IMG/VR virus record: IMGVR_UViG_3300046559_000436
Coordinates: 1-64,000 of that record
Reading direction: 5' to 3' (one strand)
From: a virus
DNA: 64,000 bases
Positions 42,412 through 50,159 of this stretch are shown piece after piece. A program made the position numbers and the translations under genes. Under the pieces are notes generated by a model. That model saw only the letters and a program-made list of their open reading frames with translations. It did no database searches and was not told the origin of the DNA. Positions within the stretch are counted from its first letter, which is position 1. Each line of letters starts with the position of its first letter.

Positions 42412-42865
42412 CATCGACAGATACACGTACACCCCGACCAGGGAACACGGGATCGTCGGAATTAGCCCAACTCTTGGTGCTCAGTTCGAGGCCGAATGTA
42501 GGTGCGGCAGCAAGATCAAGCCGGGCCCCAATCCCTCAGCTGCCTTCGCCAACGGACGGGTGCACGTGCTGAAGGCCACGGAGGCCCCTCCCGCCGATTC
42601 CGAGGAGCCTTCCGGTACCGAGCGGCCCGCCCCTGCCCCCAGGCCGCAGAGAACCCCGCCCCAGGCCGGGACGAAGCCTCCATGCGCCTGCCTGTGCGGC
42701 GGTACCACCGGCGGGGGCCGCTATCTGCCCGGCCATGACTCCCGCCACCTCAAGAACCTCACGGAGCGCATCAACAAGGGAGAGATGACCTTGTCAGACG
42801 CCATGCTCGTGCTGGAAGCGTCACCCAAGCTGGCCGCCAAGCTGGCCAAGAGGCTGTCTCACTAG
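42401..42865 (+). CDS. Hypothetical protein with Cys-rich C-terminal motif
   Basis: 154 aa. The N-terminal half has a CRCGSKIK motif, the middle is a Pro/Ala-rich linker, and the C-terminal half contains CACLCGGTTGGGRYLPGHDS followed by a helix. This CGC-x-GGRFLPGHD-like motif is frequent in actinobacterial and actinophage proteins of unknown function. It overlaps the HAD gene end. Confidence 0.55.
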   Translation: MAINIDRYTYTPTREHGIVGISPTLGAQFEAECRCGSKIKPGPNPSAAFANGRVHVLKATEAPPADSEEPSGTERPAPAPRPQRTPPQAGTKPPCACLCGGTTGGGRYLPGHDSRHLKNLTERINKGEMTLSDAMLVLEASPKLAAKLAKRLSH

Positions 42866-42886
42866 CAAGCTGTCATAGGGCGCTGG

Positions 42887-42892
42887 TATACT
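42887..42892 (+). promoter_or_regulatory. Extended -10 promoter (TGG-TATACT)
   Basis: TATACT with a TG extension, but the -35 is poor. It lies 68 nt before the Cas4-like nuclease start, with ribosome site gaggga close to that GTG. Confidence 0.45.
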
Positions 42893-42959
42893 GCTCGTAG
42901 AAATAGCGGGCTGGCCAGCGCCCTAGCTGTGTTCGTGCCCAACGGAGAATTGAGGGAAC

Positions 42960-43931
42960 GTGGCTGCACCGATTACTGTCTCGTGGTCCGAAATCAACAA
43001 CTACCGATCGTGCCCTCACAAGCACGAGCTGGAGTACACCCAGCGCTGGCAGCGGCCCAACAACCCCCACTCGGCCCTCGGTCGGGGAACCTTCGTCCAC
43101 AAGGTGCTTGAGGTCTACTACACCTCGCTCCTGACCGGCAAGGACATCGAGACCGCCTACCGGGACGCCCGTCGCGAGATCGGCGACTACCGTGGGCTGG
43201 GCTTCGACCGTGAGACCTGCGACCTGGTCGAGTGGATTCTTGAGGGGTACCACGAGAAGTGGTCGACCGAGGACTCCCTGAAGTGGAAGGTCGTCGCGGT
43301 CGAACACCGGTTCCAGGTTCCGCTACTGACTGCGGGCGGACGTAAGTCTCGGTTCATCCTCAAGGGCGGCATCGACCTGATCGTCCGGGACCAGCGCGGC
43401 CGATTGATCATCATCGACCACAAGACCTGTGCCGTCCTGCCGGACGATCAGAGCTACGAGATGTCCGACCAGTTCGGCCTGTATCTGTGGGCCATGCGGC
43501 AGCTCGGTCACAAGATCTTCGCGGGCATCCACAACGCGCTCAAGACCAAGCGCAACAAGGGTGACTTCCCTGAGAACGTCGAGATGTGGGAAACTGTGAA
43601 GGCCGAGGGCGGCAAGCCCGGCGCCAGGCCGGTTCCCCAAGAGCTGGATGCACGGTTCGCCCGGACCTGGCTGGCCCGGACCGACCGTGAGCTGACCACC
43701 ATCGCCCTCGAAGCGATGCAGACCGCGCAGAAGATGCACAACGCCAGCCTCCCCAAGGAGCGCAACCCCGACGACATGAAGTGCAAGCGGATGTGCTCCT
43801 TCCGCGACGCGTGTATCATCGGTCGTCGACAGGGGCCGGAGAAGGAACTTCACTTCCTAAAGGAGGTCGGGTTCGTTCAGAACTTCGCTCGCCACCTCGG
43901 AGAGCCCAGCAACCCGAACAGCCTCCTCTAG
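42960..43931 (+). CDS. Cas4/RecB-like PD-(D/E)XK exonuclease
   Basis: 323 aa from GTG. Nuclease core: H47 (GTFVHKVLE), D139 (GGIDLIV) and D153-x-K155 (IIDHKT). C18 with C275, C279 and C285 (KCKRMCSFRDAC) forms the four-Cys pattern of Cas4/AddB iron-sulfur domains. Such enzymes chew DNA ends in phage recombination. It is not next to CRISPR genes. Its expected partners, a Sak4-like ATPase (50160) and ssDNA-binding protein (51240), are further right. Confidence 0.8.
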   Translation: MAAPITVSWSEINNYRSCPHKHELEYTQRWQRPNNPHSALGRGTFVHKVLEVYYTSLLTGKDIETAYRDARREIGDYRGLGFDRETCDLVEWILEGYHEKWSTEDSLKWKVVAVEHRFQVPLLTAGGRKSRFILKGGIDLIVRDQRGRLIIIDHKTCAVLPDDQSYEMSDQFGLYLWAMRQLGHKIFAGIHNALKTKRNKGDFPENVEMWETVKAEGGKPGARPVPQELDARFARTWLARTDRELTTIALEAMQTAQKMHNASLPKERNPDDMKCKRMCSFRDACIIGRRQGPEKELHFLKEVGFVQNFARHLGEPSNPNSLL

Positions 43932-43940
43932 GAGTTCAAT

Positions 43941-44108
43941 ATGGACGACCAGAACCTGAACGCCGACTTCGACAAGCTCTCCGAGAGAGTCAGTCTCAAG
44001 CAGCTGGCCGATCAGGGGGTCGAGGCTCTACTGGCCGGACTCGGCAATCGGGTTCTTCCCGACGCCGTCGGCCAGGTCGGAGTGGCGGCCTTCAACTCCT
44101 CGATCTAG
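43941..44108 (+). CDS. Hypothetical small protein (55 aa)
   Basis: ATG with ribosome site aggag, 9 nt after the nuclease stop. Acidic helical N-terminal part (DDQNLNADFDKLSERVSLKQ), then a Leu/Gly/Val-rich end. Clean stop just before the tRNA promoter. No family is recognised. Confidence 0.5.
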   Translation: MDDQNLNADFDKLSERVSLKQLADQGVEALLAGLGNRVLPDAVGQVGVAAFNSSI

Positions 44109-44113
44109 GGGAC

Positions 44114-44143
44114 TTGACTCTAGCACAAGACATGTGCTAGAAT
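44114..44143 (+). promoter_or_regulatory. tRNA-locus promoter with perfect dyad in the spacer
   Basis: TTGACT (44114-44119), 18-bp spacer, TAGAAT (44138-44143). CTAGCACA and TGTGCTAG (44120-44127 and 44133-44140) form an 8-bp inverted repeat around a 5-nt centre, overlapping the -10. A likely operator. Confidence 0.7.
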
Positions 44144-44314
44144 GGGATTACTCCGGAGACGGGGCGGGTTCCTTCCCCCCGACTCGTCCCGTCTCACGGA
44201 CAAAAGCTTCCACCTGCACTAAGTACCCAGCTCTTGCGGACGACCTTTCACGGGGAAGGTCGGGGCTACCTGGGAGACGTGGTCAGCGGAAGGGCGGCGG
44301 CCGTAAAACGTGGT

Positions 44315-44386
44315 GTGCTGGAAGTCGTCGGCGGGACGACGCCCCCTAAACCGGGGAGACGGTGGGTTCGAGCCCCACTCAGCATA
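44315..44386 (+). tRNA. tRNA-like element, anticodon uncertain
   Basis: Good T-arm (GTGGG-TTCGAGC-CCCAC), 7-bp acceptor stem with G-U pairs at both ends (GTGCTGG/TCAGCAT) and D stem GTCG/CGAC. The anticodon stem is only 4 bp (CCCC/GGGG) with loop CTAAACC, which would give AAA. Not a regular tRNA; may be degraded or specialised. Confidence 0.45.
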
Positions 44387-44649
44387 CGAATGGTCACACC
44401 AAGTGCACTTGGCGCATTCGAACACCCCGACATACAGTGACCTCTGGTCGGATCGCGTACTAAACCCGTCCATGCTTACCCTTACGGGTCGGCGGCGTTC
44501 AGGGAGACGGGGTACCGGGATAGAGTGAACGTACTCCCGGGAAGGTGGGCCGGACGTCTGTATGCCGCAGTTTACGGGCACACGGGTAACAGTCAGAATT
44601 GCGAGACTAGAATCCGGGAGCGGGAGGGGTACCCCGCACAACTTAACAA

Positions 44650-44758
44650 GGGCCTGTAGTTTACTTGTCCGAACGAGGGGCGCCCCTCAAGTAGGTCGCA
44701 CTACCGGAAGAACGGCGGCAGAAATCCGCTGGTGCGGGTTCGAATCCCGTCAGGTCCA
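44650..44758 (+). tRNA. tRNA-like element with an enlarged body (109 nt)
   Basis: Acceptor GGGCCTG/CAGGTCC and T-arm GCGGG-TTCGAAT-CCCGT are intact. The interior is about 35 nt too long and holds an inverted repeat (TACTTG ... CAAGTA) around GAGGGGCGCCCCTC. No standard anticodon arm fits. Either a tRNA with an insertion or a tRNA-derived RNA. Confidence 0.4.
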
Positions 44759-44943
44759 CGTTGTCCAGGTCACCACGGTCGAGGAAACAACCCCTCGGAC
44801 GGATCGAGACGGACAAGCACAGACGATCGTGACCGAGTCTGTGCTCAGCAGAGAAGCGGCGCAGACAAGGGCAGGGCCGCCACGCGGGGAGCGCCTCCGG
44901 AAACGGAGGACACGAGGGATGAGACCCGCATCCAACTTAATAA

Positions 44944-45024
44944 GCCCCTTTGGCGGAATGGCAGACGCGCTGGTCTTAGGAACCAGTGTCTTCGGACGTG
45001 AGAGTTCAAATCTCTCAGGGGGCA
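44944..45024 (+). tRNA. tRNA-Leu (anticodon TAG)
   Basis: 81 nt. Acceptor GCCCCTT/AGGGGGC, anticodon stem CTGGT/ACCAG with loop CTTAGGA (anticodon at 44977-44979), long variable arm typical of Leu, T-arm GAGAG-TTCAAAT-CTCTC. Reads CUA, rare in high-GC actinomycetes. CCA is not encoded. Confidence 0.92.
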
Positions 45025-45159
45025 CGGGACGTACAGAATGTCGGAAGTAACCGGAGTGGAACACGTCGGAGTGCGCACGATGACGTGGAAAGCAAAGGCG
45101 AGGTAAGACAATAGCGCAGAACGCCGGACGGTGTTTGTCTGCCACGTCCACCGATCACT

Positions 45160-45233
45160 GCCCCTTTAGCTCAGTTGGCCAGAGCGGCTGCCTTGTAAGC
45201 AGCGGGTCGCCGGTTCGAATCCGGCAGGGGGCT
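45160..45233 (+). tRNA. tRNA-Thr (anticodon TGT)
   Basis: 74 nt. Acceptor GCCCCTT/AGGGGGC, D stem GCTC/GAGC, anticodon stem GCTGC/GCAGC with loop CTTGTAA (anticodon at 45194-45196), T-arm GCCGG-TTCGAAT-CCGGC. Reads ACA. CCA is not encoded. Confidence 0.93.
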
Positions 45234-45400
45234 CTAGCCTGGGACCGACGGGTTCCGGGTGAGGTCGCGGGAAGGCCACCCGACGACCATCGGCTGTGCG
45301 TAGGCGCTACTGGGATGCTGCAGACCCAGGGTCGGTCCGAGTCCGGCGGTCGAGCTGAGCTAGGTGAAAGTGACCCCACCCACTTCCTCCGGTGCTCCGA

Positions 45401-45440
45401 GAAAACCCCTCTGTTGCCTGGAAAGCAGAGGGGTTTTCTT
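45401..45440 (+). terminator. Strong Rho-independent terminator of the tRNA locus
   Basis: GAAAACCCCTCTG / CAGAGGGGTTTTC, a 13-bp stem with 12-nt loop, U-rich 3' arm and following TT. Confidence 0.9.
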
Positions 45441-45453
45441 GTGCTTACGTGTA

Positions 45454-45483
45454 TTCCGCCAGAGAAATAGAGCATGGTACAAT
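45454..45483 (+). promoter_or_regulatory. Promoter of HTH and primase operon
   Basis: TTCCGC (weak -35, 45454-45459), 18-bp spacer, TACAAT (45478-45483). A short leader with ribosome site gagaggagg follows. Confidence 0.55.
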
Positions 45484-45506
45484 TATATATAGAGAGGAGG
45501 ACGCGT

Positions 45507-45716
45507 ATGCTGAACAGACCGGCAATTCGACAGCGCATGTCAGAAATGGGCATCAACCAGGCCACTCTGGCTAAGAAGATGCACGTCAAGGACATGCACG
45601 TGTCACTGTGGCTAAACAACCACAGAGCCCCAGACTTGCCCAACGTCATCAAGATCGCGGATGCGCTTAACTGTAGTCTTGATGACATCGTGATCAGAGT
45701 CAGGAGCGCGGCGTGA
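45507..45716 (+). CDS. Cro/CI-like helix-turn-helix regulator (69 aa)
   Basis: Strong ribosome site before the ATG. A whole-length HTH_3 domain: IRQRMSEMGINQATLAKKM, then HVSLWLNNHRAPDLPNVIKI and ADALNCSLDDIV. It is the first gene of the replication operon, ahead of the primase-helicase. It may bind the dyad promoters found across this arm. No dimerisation domain is present. Confidence 0.75.
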   Translation: MLNRPAIRQRMSEMGINQATLAKKMHVKDMHVSLWLNNHRAPDLPNVIKIADALNCSLDDIVIRVRSAA

Positions 45717-45736
45717 CCAACACCCCCGACATGGAT

Positions 45737-45767
45737 GAGGGCTCTGACCGCCCAAGTCAGAGCCCTC
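45737..45767 (+). terminator. Hairpin between HTH gene and primase gene
   Basis: GAGGGCTCTGAC / GTCAGAGCCCTC, a 12-bp stem with 7-nt loop but no T-run. Probably an attenuator or mRNA-stability element. Confidence 0.55.
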
Positions 45768-45789
45768 GGATGATCACCCAGGAGATGAG

Positions 45790-48705
45790 ATGACCACTAC
45801 CCCCTCAATTACACCACAGACAATGTCGAGCACGCAATGCGAGCTGCGACAGGGTTGCCCCATGGCCCGCGTCCACGGCCCGTTCGCTGACGGTTACCTG
45901 GAGTACCAGCGGTCCGGTTGGCAGGGAACTCTGCCGCTGCCGAAGCTGGAGAAGAACGACCCTCCGCGCGGGTTCACCGGTCAGAAGTTTATCGAGGTCT
46001 GGCCGACCGAGTCCGACCTGCACATGTGGTCCCACGAGTCCAGCTCCAACCTGGGTCTCAGGCTGCCGAACGACATCATCGGCATCGACGTGGACCAGTA
46101 CATCAAGAAGGGCCGCCCGAAGACCGGCCACGACCGATTGGTCGTGCTTGAGAAGACGCTAGGGGAGCTTCCGCCCACCTGGCGTTCGACTCGACGCGGC
46201 TACAGCAACCCTTCGGGTATCCGGTTCTTCCGGGTTCCGGCCGACAAGATGTGGCCGGGCGTGGTGGATATCGACGTCGAGGTCATCCAGCATCGTCACC
46301 GGTACGCCGTGGTCTGGCCGTCGGTGGTGCCGGACACCGAGACCGGCGAGGTCATGCAGTACCAGTGGTTCACCCCCGAGGGCGAGGTGGCGATCCGTCC
46401 GCCGTCCCCGAGCGAACTGCCGGAACTGCCGGAGGCGTGGGTGCGCCACCTGTGGCAGCAGGCCAGGGTGTCGGGGTCGGTAACGGTTCGGTCGGGTGAC
46501 TATCCGATCATGCCGGACATCCCGGACGAGGTGGACACATCGGCCCCGTGGTATCTGAAGGCACTGGCCAGGCCGGACGCCAGCGGTCGGGGCAACCAGA
46601 CCATGGTGTCGGTAGTCGGCGGCATCGCCAAGATGTTCGTCGAGAGTGGCCTGCCGTACGAGGCCGCCGTTGCCACCGCGTTGGGTTACGAGCGCAGCTC
46701 GATCGACCCGCAGCCGGACGAGACCGTGCTGGATCGCCTGCAGTATTTCTGGGCCGTGGAGATGGCCAAGAAGCGCGAGCGGGACGAGGCTACGCCCTTC
46801 AGCACCCTACGGCCCCAGAAGATCGCGGGAGACCCCACCGGAGCCCCCGGAGACGTCACGACGGGCGTAGTCTCGGAGGCCATGTACGACGACGAGGACA
46901 GGGGGTACCTGGCGGAACGGATCGACGGCAAGGTCGGATACTCGACCATCACCATCGAGATGTCCAAGAACGGACCGAAGCCTGTCGAGGTGATCTACTC
47001 CGATTTCGAGATCGAGGCGGTCGGAGTGAGCGCCAACCAGGCCGGTGACGGGACCACCTGGGTGGTCAACATCACCAAGCGGGACGGAACGGTGCTGGAG
47101 GACGTCGAGCTGCCCAGCAAGACTCTCAGCTCGACCAACACGGCCCGGGGGTGGTTCGCGGATCGTGGCTGCATTCTGTCGGCCAGCGACGACAAGAAGT
47201 ACGGACCGATGGGCCTGCGGCTTCTCCGGAACCTGCAGTGGCAGAATCCGGCCAGCTTCCGGGTAACGGACCACCTCGGATGGGACGACCGCTCGGGAAC
47301 CTTCGTCACGTATGAGGGGGCCATCACGGCGAACGGGATCAACCAGCGCGCCGAGGCCAGGCCGAGCCGTGGACTGAAGAGCCGCAAGCTCGTCAACCAC
47401 CACTACGGCTTCGGAGACGAGGAGCGCACGAAGGAGCTGCTGCGGGAGATCCTGACCTTCCACGACAGCACTTTCACCTCGGTGCACGCGGCGTGGATGT
47501 GCGCGGCTGTACTGAAGGGTCACCTGATGCGCAAGTCGTCGCTGTTCCCGATCTTCCTGGTCGAGGCGGCGTCGGAGTCCGGCAAGACCACCGGCTACGC
47601 GCAGCTGATCCGTCAGTTGTTCGGGGATCTGTCCAAGGAGGAGGGCGTCGGCACCCGGGCCAGCATCCGTAACGCCTTGACGGCGCACCGAGGAGCACCG
47701 GTCCGGATCGACGACGCGGACGAGCTGGACTCCATCAAGGAGATCCTGCGCCAGGTTCCGAACGAAGGCGCGGTTGACAAGTCGGGTGAGGACAACCAGT
47801 CCACCGTCCGGGCCAAGCTGGTCGCACCGGTCTGGATCTCCTGTGAGGGGTCCGGAATCCGGGGTGAGAAGGCGATGATGGACCGCGTGGTGACCTGCGA
47901 CCTGCCCAACCCGAAGGGTCGCATGTCGCTGAAGGACCCGAGTCGGACCCAGTGGGACGACATCGTGGACTTCATGGGGGACCACTGCCAGAGCGAATTC
48001 GGTCTGACCGAGTACTCGGGCACGCTGGTGCAGATGATTCTCAGGGAGTCCCGGCTGATCGAGGAGTTCGGCCGCCTGAGGAAGGCCAGCGGACGGTACA
48101 ACGACAAACTGGCGGTGCTGAAGGTGGGGGCCAGGGTGCTGGCGTCCGTCACGGGCGACGAGTCCCACATCGTTCGGGTCGACGAATGGTGCGATACCCA
48201 GATCGACACGGGCGATGAGAACGCGCTGACCATGACGGTGATTCCGGCGGCCATCACTGCGCTGGGCATTCACGAGACTCCGATGCGTGAAATGAAGCCC
48301 CCGTACTACAACATCCCGGCTCCGGTCGTGTTCCTGACGGAGAAGGACGGCAGCCAGTCCATGTGGGTGCACATCAAAAATCTGGCCAGCTGGTGGGAGA
48401 AGCACCGGAACGGCCGGATCGAGGAGCGGACCGAAACGGCCACGGCTCTCCAGGAGCAGTCGGCCAGGATCGGAATGCGCGGTGGCAAGGCTGGCGTAAG
48501 AAACCGGGACTGGAAGCAGGTGTGCATCACTGACACGCTCGGCGGCAAATACCCTAATGAACGCATCTACATCGTTCGGATCCCCGACAAGTACCGGGAC
48601 GTCATTCTCGAACGACTCGGACTGGAGACCAGCGAGGAGCGCGTGCAGGGCACTTCGAAGCTCACGCCCGGCCAAGTGATCGCCATCGGGCGGTCCGCCC
48701 ACTAA
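45790..48705 (+). CDS. Primase-polymerase/helicase fusion
   Basis: 971 aa with ribosome site caggagatg. The N-terminal region is a prim-pol type primase: IIGIDVDQYIKKG holds the paired acids, followed by STRRGYSNPSGIRFFRVP and HRHRYAVVWPSV. A linker leads to an ATPase domain with Walker A AASESGKT (about residues 593-600), an acidic motif VRIDDADELDS and an Arg-containing RVVTCDLP region. Such fusions prime and unwind DNA at phage origins. A candidate origin lies directly downstream. Confidence 0.75.
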   Translation: MTTTPSITPQTMSSTQCELRQGCPMARVHGPFADGYLEYQRSGWQGTLPLPKLEKNDPPRGFTGQKFIEVWPTESDLHMWSHESSSNLGLRLPNDIIGIDVDQYIKKGRPKTGHDRLVVLEKTLGELPPTWRSTRRGYSNPSGIRFFRVPADKMWPGVVDIDVEVIQHRHRYAVVWPSVVPDTETGEVMQYQWFTPEGEVAIRPPSPSELPELPEAWVRHLWQQARVSGSVTVRSGDYPIMPDIPDEVDTSAPWYLKALARPDASGRGNQTMVSVVGGIAKMFVESGLPYEAAVATALGYERSSIDPQPDETVLDRLQYFWAVEMAKKRERDEATPFSTLRPQKIAGDPTGAPGDVTTGVVSEAMYDDEDRGYLAERIDGKVGYSTITIEMSKNGPKPVEVIYSDFEIEAVGVSANQAGDGTTWVVNITKRDGTVLEDVELPSKTLSSTNTARGWFADRGCILSASDDKKYGPMGLRLLRNLQWQNPASFRVTDHLGWDDRSGTFVTYEGAITANGINQRAEARPSRGLKSRKLVNHHYGFGDEERTKELLREILTFHDSTFTSVHAAWMCAAVLKGHLMRKSSLFPIFLVEAASESGKTTGYAQLIRQLFGDLSKEEGVGTRASIRNALTAHRGAPVRIDDADELDSIKEILRQVPNEGAVDKSGEDNQSTVRAKLVAPVWISCEGSGIRGEKAMMDRVVTCDLPNPKGRMSLKDPSRTQWDDIVDFMGDHCQSEFGLTEYSGTLVQMILRESRLIEEFGRLRKASGRYNDKLAVLKVGARVLASVTGDESHIVRVDEWCDTQIDTGDENALTMTVIPAAITALGIHETPMREMKPPYYNIPAPVVFLTEKDGSQSMWVHIKNLASWWEKHRNGRIEERTETATALQEQSARIGMRGGKAGVRNRDWKQVCITDTLGGKYPNERIYIVRIPDKYRDVILERLGLETSEERVQGTSKLTPGQVIAIGRSAH

Positions 48706-48717
48706 CTTAATACCGTC

Positions 48718-48755
48718 GCTGAGCCCCCCAGGAGGAAGACTCTGGGGGGCTCAGC
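48718..48755 (+). terminator. Terminator hairpin after primase-helicase
   Basis: GCTGAGCCCCCCAG / CTGGGGGGCTCAGC, a perfect 14-bp stem with a 10-nt loop, then TGTATCT. Confidence 0.8.
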
Positions 48756-48772
48756 TGTATCTCGGGCCTGCA

Positions 48773-49048
48773 GAAGACTAGGTCTTCCGGAGGACCCCCA
48801 GGGTCTTCCAACTACAAGGAGTCACGAGAAACAACGGGGAGTAGATGACGATTGCTCCCGGAAGAACCCAGGAAGACCCCTATATATATATAAGAAGACC
48901 TATAAGAAGACCTAATATCTTCCAAAAAAGTACGAAGTCAGAGGGGGTGGAAGACCTGAAGACCATAGAAGAAGTAGTTTCTTACGTACGCGCGCCTCTC
49001 ACAGACGTGTGCGTGCAAGGACCCCCCGCTCTCCCCGGAGGGTCTTCC
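48773..49048. other. Candidate replication origin with GAAGACC iterons
   Basis: Noncoding. The 7-mer GAAGACC, or its complement GGTCTTC, occurs eight times: about 48781, 48802, 48872, 48894, 48906, 48950, 48958 and 49041. Partial copies lie at 48734, 48773 and 48918. The centre (48880-48930) is the most AT-rich stretch nearby (tatatatatata, aaaaaag). Iterons beside an AT-rich block and directly after a primase-helicase gene are typical of origins. A short frame starting at 48845 is probably chance. Confidence 0.6.
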
Positions 49049-49076
49049 CGCCCCCTGGGGCTCTCCGGGGAGCTGC

Positions 49077-49171
49077 GGCTCTCTGTGGGGTCTCTGGCGG
49101 CCTAGGAGCCCCTAGCCGGTCCTCTAGGGCCATCCGCCCCCGTACTGTTGCGGGAGACCCCACAGAGAGCC
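49077..49171. repeat. Perfect 18-bp inverted repeat with structured 59-nt loop
   Basis: GGCTCTCTGTGGGGTCTC (49077-49094) pairs with its exact complement (49154-49171). The loop contains further palindromes (CTAGG ... CCTAG), and the DNA just before has CTCCCCGGAG / CTCCGGGGAG. It forms the right part of the 535-bp gene-free stretch 48756-49289. Could be part of the origin or an RNA. Confidence 0.65.
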
Positions 49172-49253
49172 GGGACGAGCCCAGCCAGCGGCCTGGGTAG
49201 CCTGCCCCTGTGGGCGCTGCGCGGCTCCGGCGCGGTGGCCCTAGTGCCAGGGC

Positions 49254-49283
49254 TTGCGTCTATGGAAAGGTAGGTAGTTAGAT
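49254..49283 (+). promoter_or_regulatory. Leaderless-type promoter
   Basis: TTGCGT (49254-49259), 18-bp spacer, TTAGAT (49278-49283), 6 nt to the ATG at 49290. Confidence 0.6.
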
Positions 49284-49289
49284 GGGGAT

Positions 49290-49523
49290 ATGACGATGAG
49301 CACTGACCGACTGAACGAGCTTCGCACCTTCGATGCCGACGCCTCGACCCCCCAGCAGCGACAGGACGCCGTCCTGGAACTGACCGCCGAGGTCCAGCGC
49401 TGCTGGGCCCGCATTGCCGAACTTGAGAAGGACTCGGACTTCCTCAACCGCCTCCATGCGGCCGGGGTCGACAACTGGGACGGCTACCACTTCGGATTCG
49501 GCAACGAGGACGACGACGAGTAG
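49290..49523 (+). CDS. Hypothetical acidic protein (77 aa), leaderless
   Basis: Helical protein (TPQQRQDAVLELTAEVQRCW, ARIAELEKDSDFLNRLHAAG) with a Gly/Phe and acidic tail (YHFGFGNEDDDE). A second ATG two codons on is possible, but the first fits the 6-nt promoter rule. No family is recognised. Confidence 0.55.
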   Translation: MTMSTDRLNELRTFDADASTPQQRQDAVLELTAEVQRCWARIAELEKDSDFLNRLHAAGVDNWDGYHFGFGNEDDDE

Positions 49524-49524
49524 C

Positions 49525-49554
49525 TTGCGCTTGTAGCAAGCACAGTGCTGTAAT
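49525..49554 (+). promoter_or_regulatory. Promoter
   Basis: TTGCGC (49525-49530), 18-bp spacer, TGTAAT (49549-49554). The spacer includes TAGCAAGCACAGTGCT, related to the dyad at 44120-44140. Confidence 0.55.
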
Positions 49555-49601
49555 AAGGATATTCCGCCCCGGGCTTCCGGGGCCCACCCCAGGAGGCACC
49601 G

Positions 49602-49823
49602 ATGGCGCTGAGTTACGAGGTACACGCTCGGAGCGAGTGGTTCCCGATCGACCTGTACGACAACCCCGAGGGCAAGGACGCCGACGACAGCACCAAGGCG
49701 GTGATGGTGCAGATGGGCGTCCTCAAGTTCAAGACTCGTAAGATCTCCGAGGATGTCGCTCGGAAGCTCAACGAGGCTCTCATCAAGGGCCACGTCGAGG
49801 CCACCGAACGGCTCGGCCTGTGA
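49602..49823 (+). CDS. Hypothetical protein (73 aa)
   Basis: Ribosome site aggagg. Has YEVHARSEWFPIDLYDNPEG and a helical C-terminal half (ISEDVARKLNEALIKGHVEA). No family is recognised. Transcribed from its own promoter. Confidence 0.5.
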   Translation: MALSYEVHARSEWFPIDLYDNPEGKDADDSTKAVMVQMGVLKFKTRKISEDVARKLNEALIKGHVEATERLGL

Positions 49824-49859
49824 ACGTCCCGCAGGATTCGGTCCCGGCGACTCCGTAAC

Positions 49860-49889
49860 TTGACACAACGGCAACTGCTGTGATAAGAT
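49860..49889 (+). promoter_or_regulatory. Promoter before tRNA-Arg and Sak4-like gene
   Basis: Consensus TTGACA (49860-49865), 18-bp spacer, TAAGAT (49884-49889); the -10 is preceded by GCTGTGA, the shared spacer end. Confidence 0.75.
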
Positions 49890-49918
49890 GGAGTCATCCA
49901 ATCAGGAGGGAAAGCACC

Positions 49919-50008
49919 GTGATCGTTTACGGCGACAGCGACAACGGTGGACTGGGTGACTCGGACGAGAACGGTCGTCCGCAGTCCCCTCGTCCACTCT
50001 GGTGGTAA
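49919..50008 (+). CDS. Possible mini-protein (29 aa)
   Basis: GTG with a strong ribosome site (aggaggg). Encodes an Asp/Gly/Asn-rich peptide ending in PRPLWW. Too short to classify. The good ribosome site and its place between promoter and tRNA suggest translation. Confidence 0.35.
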   Translation: MIVYGDSDNGGLGDSDENGRPQSPRPLWW

Positions 50009-50036
50009 CTGCTCAACCCGGGCGCAAGCCCGGCCA

Positions 50037-50109
50037 GCCTCTGTAGCTCAGCGGATAGAGCGAGACCCTTCTAAGGTCGAGGTCGCAGGTTCGAATCCTG
50101 CCAGAGGCG
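50037..50109 (+). tRNA. tRNA-Arg (anticodon TCT)
   Basis: 73 nt. Acceptor GCCTCTG/CAGAGGC, D stem GCTC/GAGC, anticodon loop CTTCTAA (anticodon at 50070-50072), T-arm GCAGG-TTCGAAT-CCTGC. One mismatch at the base of the anticodon stem. Reads AGA. It lies alone, 4.8 kb from the tRNA locus. Confidence 0.9.
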
Positions 50110-50159
50110 CGCCATCGGACCCGCAAGGGGATCGAAGGGCAGACAGACAGGAGAATCAC

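Larger units (their letters stand above)
44144..45400 (+). ncRNA. tRNA and structured-RNA locus
   Basis: About 1.25 kb with no convincing protein gene, between a strong promoter and a strong terminator. It holds two regular tRNAs, two tRNA-like elements and many hairpins between them. Examples are AGCACAGAC/GTCTGTGCT near 44817-44852 and CTCCG-GAAA-CGGAG (a GNRA-type loop) near 44895-44910. CGAATG/CATTCG encloses a palindrome near 44387-44420. Some spacers may be processing signals or further RNAs. Confidence 0.6.

Noticed and set aside
42960-43931. Cas4-like nuclease as a sign of a CRISPR system
   Set aside because: No repeat-spacer array or other cas genes are present. Cas4-like exonucleases are common phage recombination enzymes.
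44401-44430. A T-loop-like ATTCGAA as a further tRNA
   Set aside because: Flanking bases do not form a T-stem or acceptor stem. It is part of the CGAATG/CATTCG hairpin.
46807-48702. A 631-codon minus-strand frame opposite the primase-helicase
   Set aside because: Same codon-bias shadow effect. The + strand protein has clear primase and Walker motifs.
48845-49105. An 86-codon + strand frame inside the candidate origin
   Set aside because: Composition is erratic, it runs through the iteron and inverted-repeat DNA, and the ribosome site is too close to the ATG.
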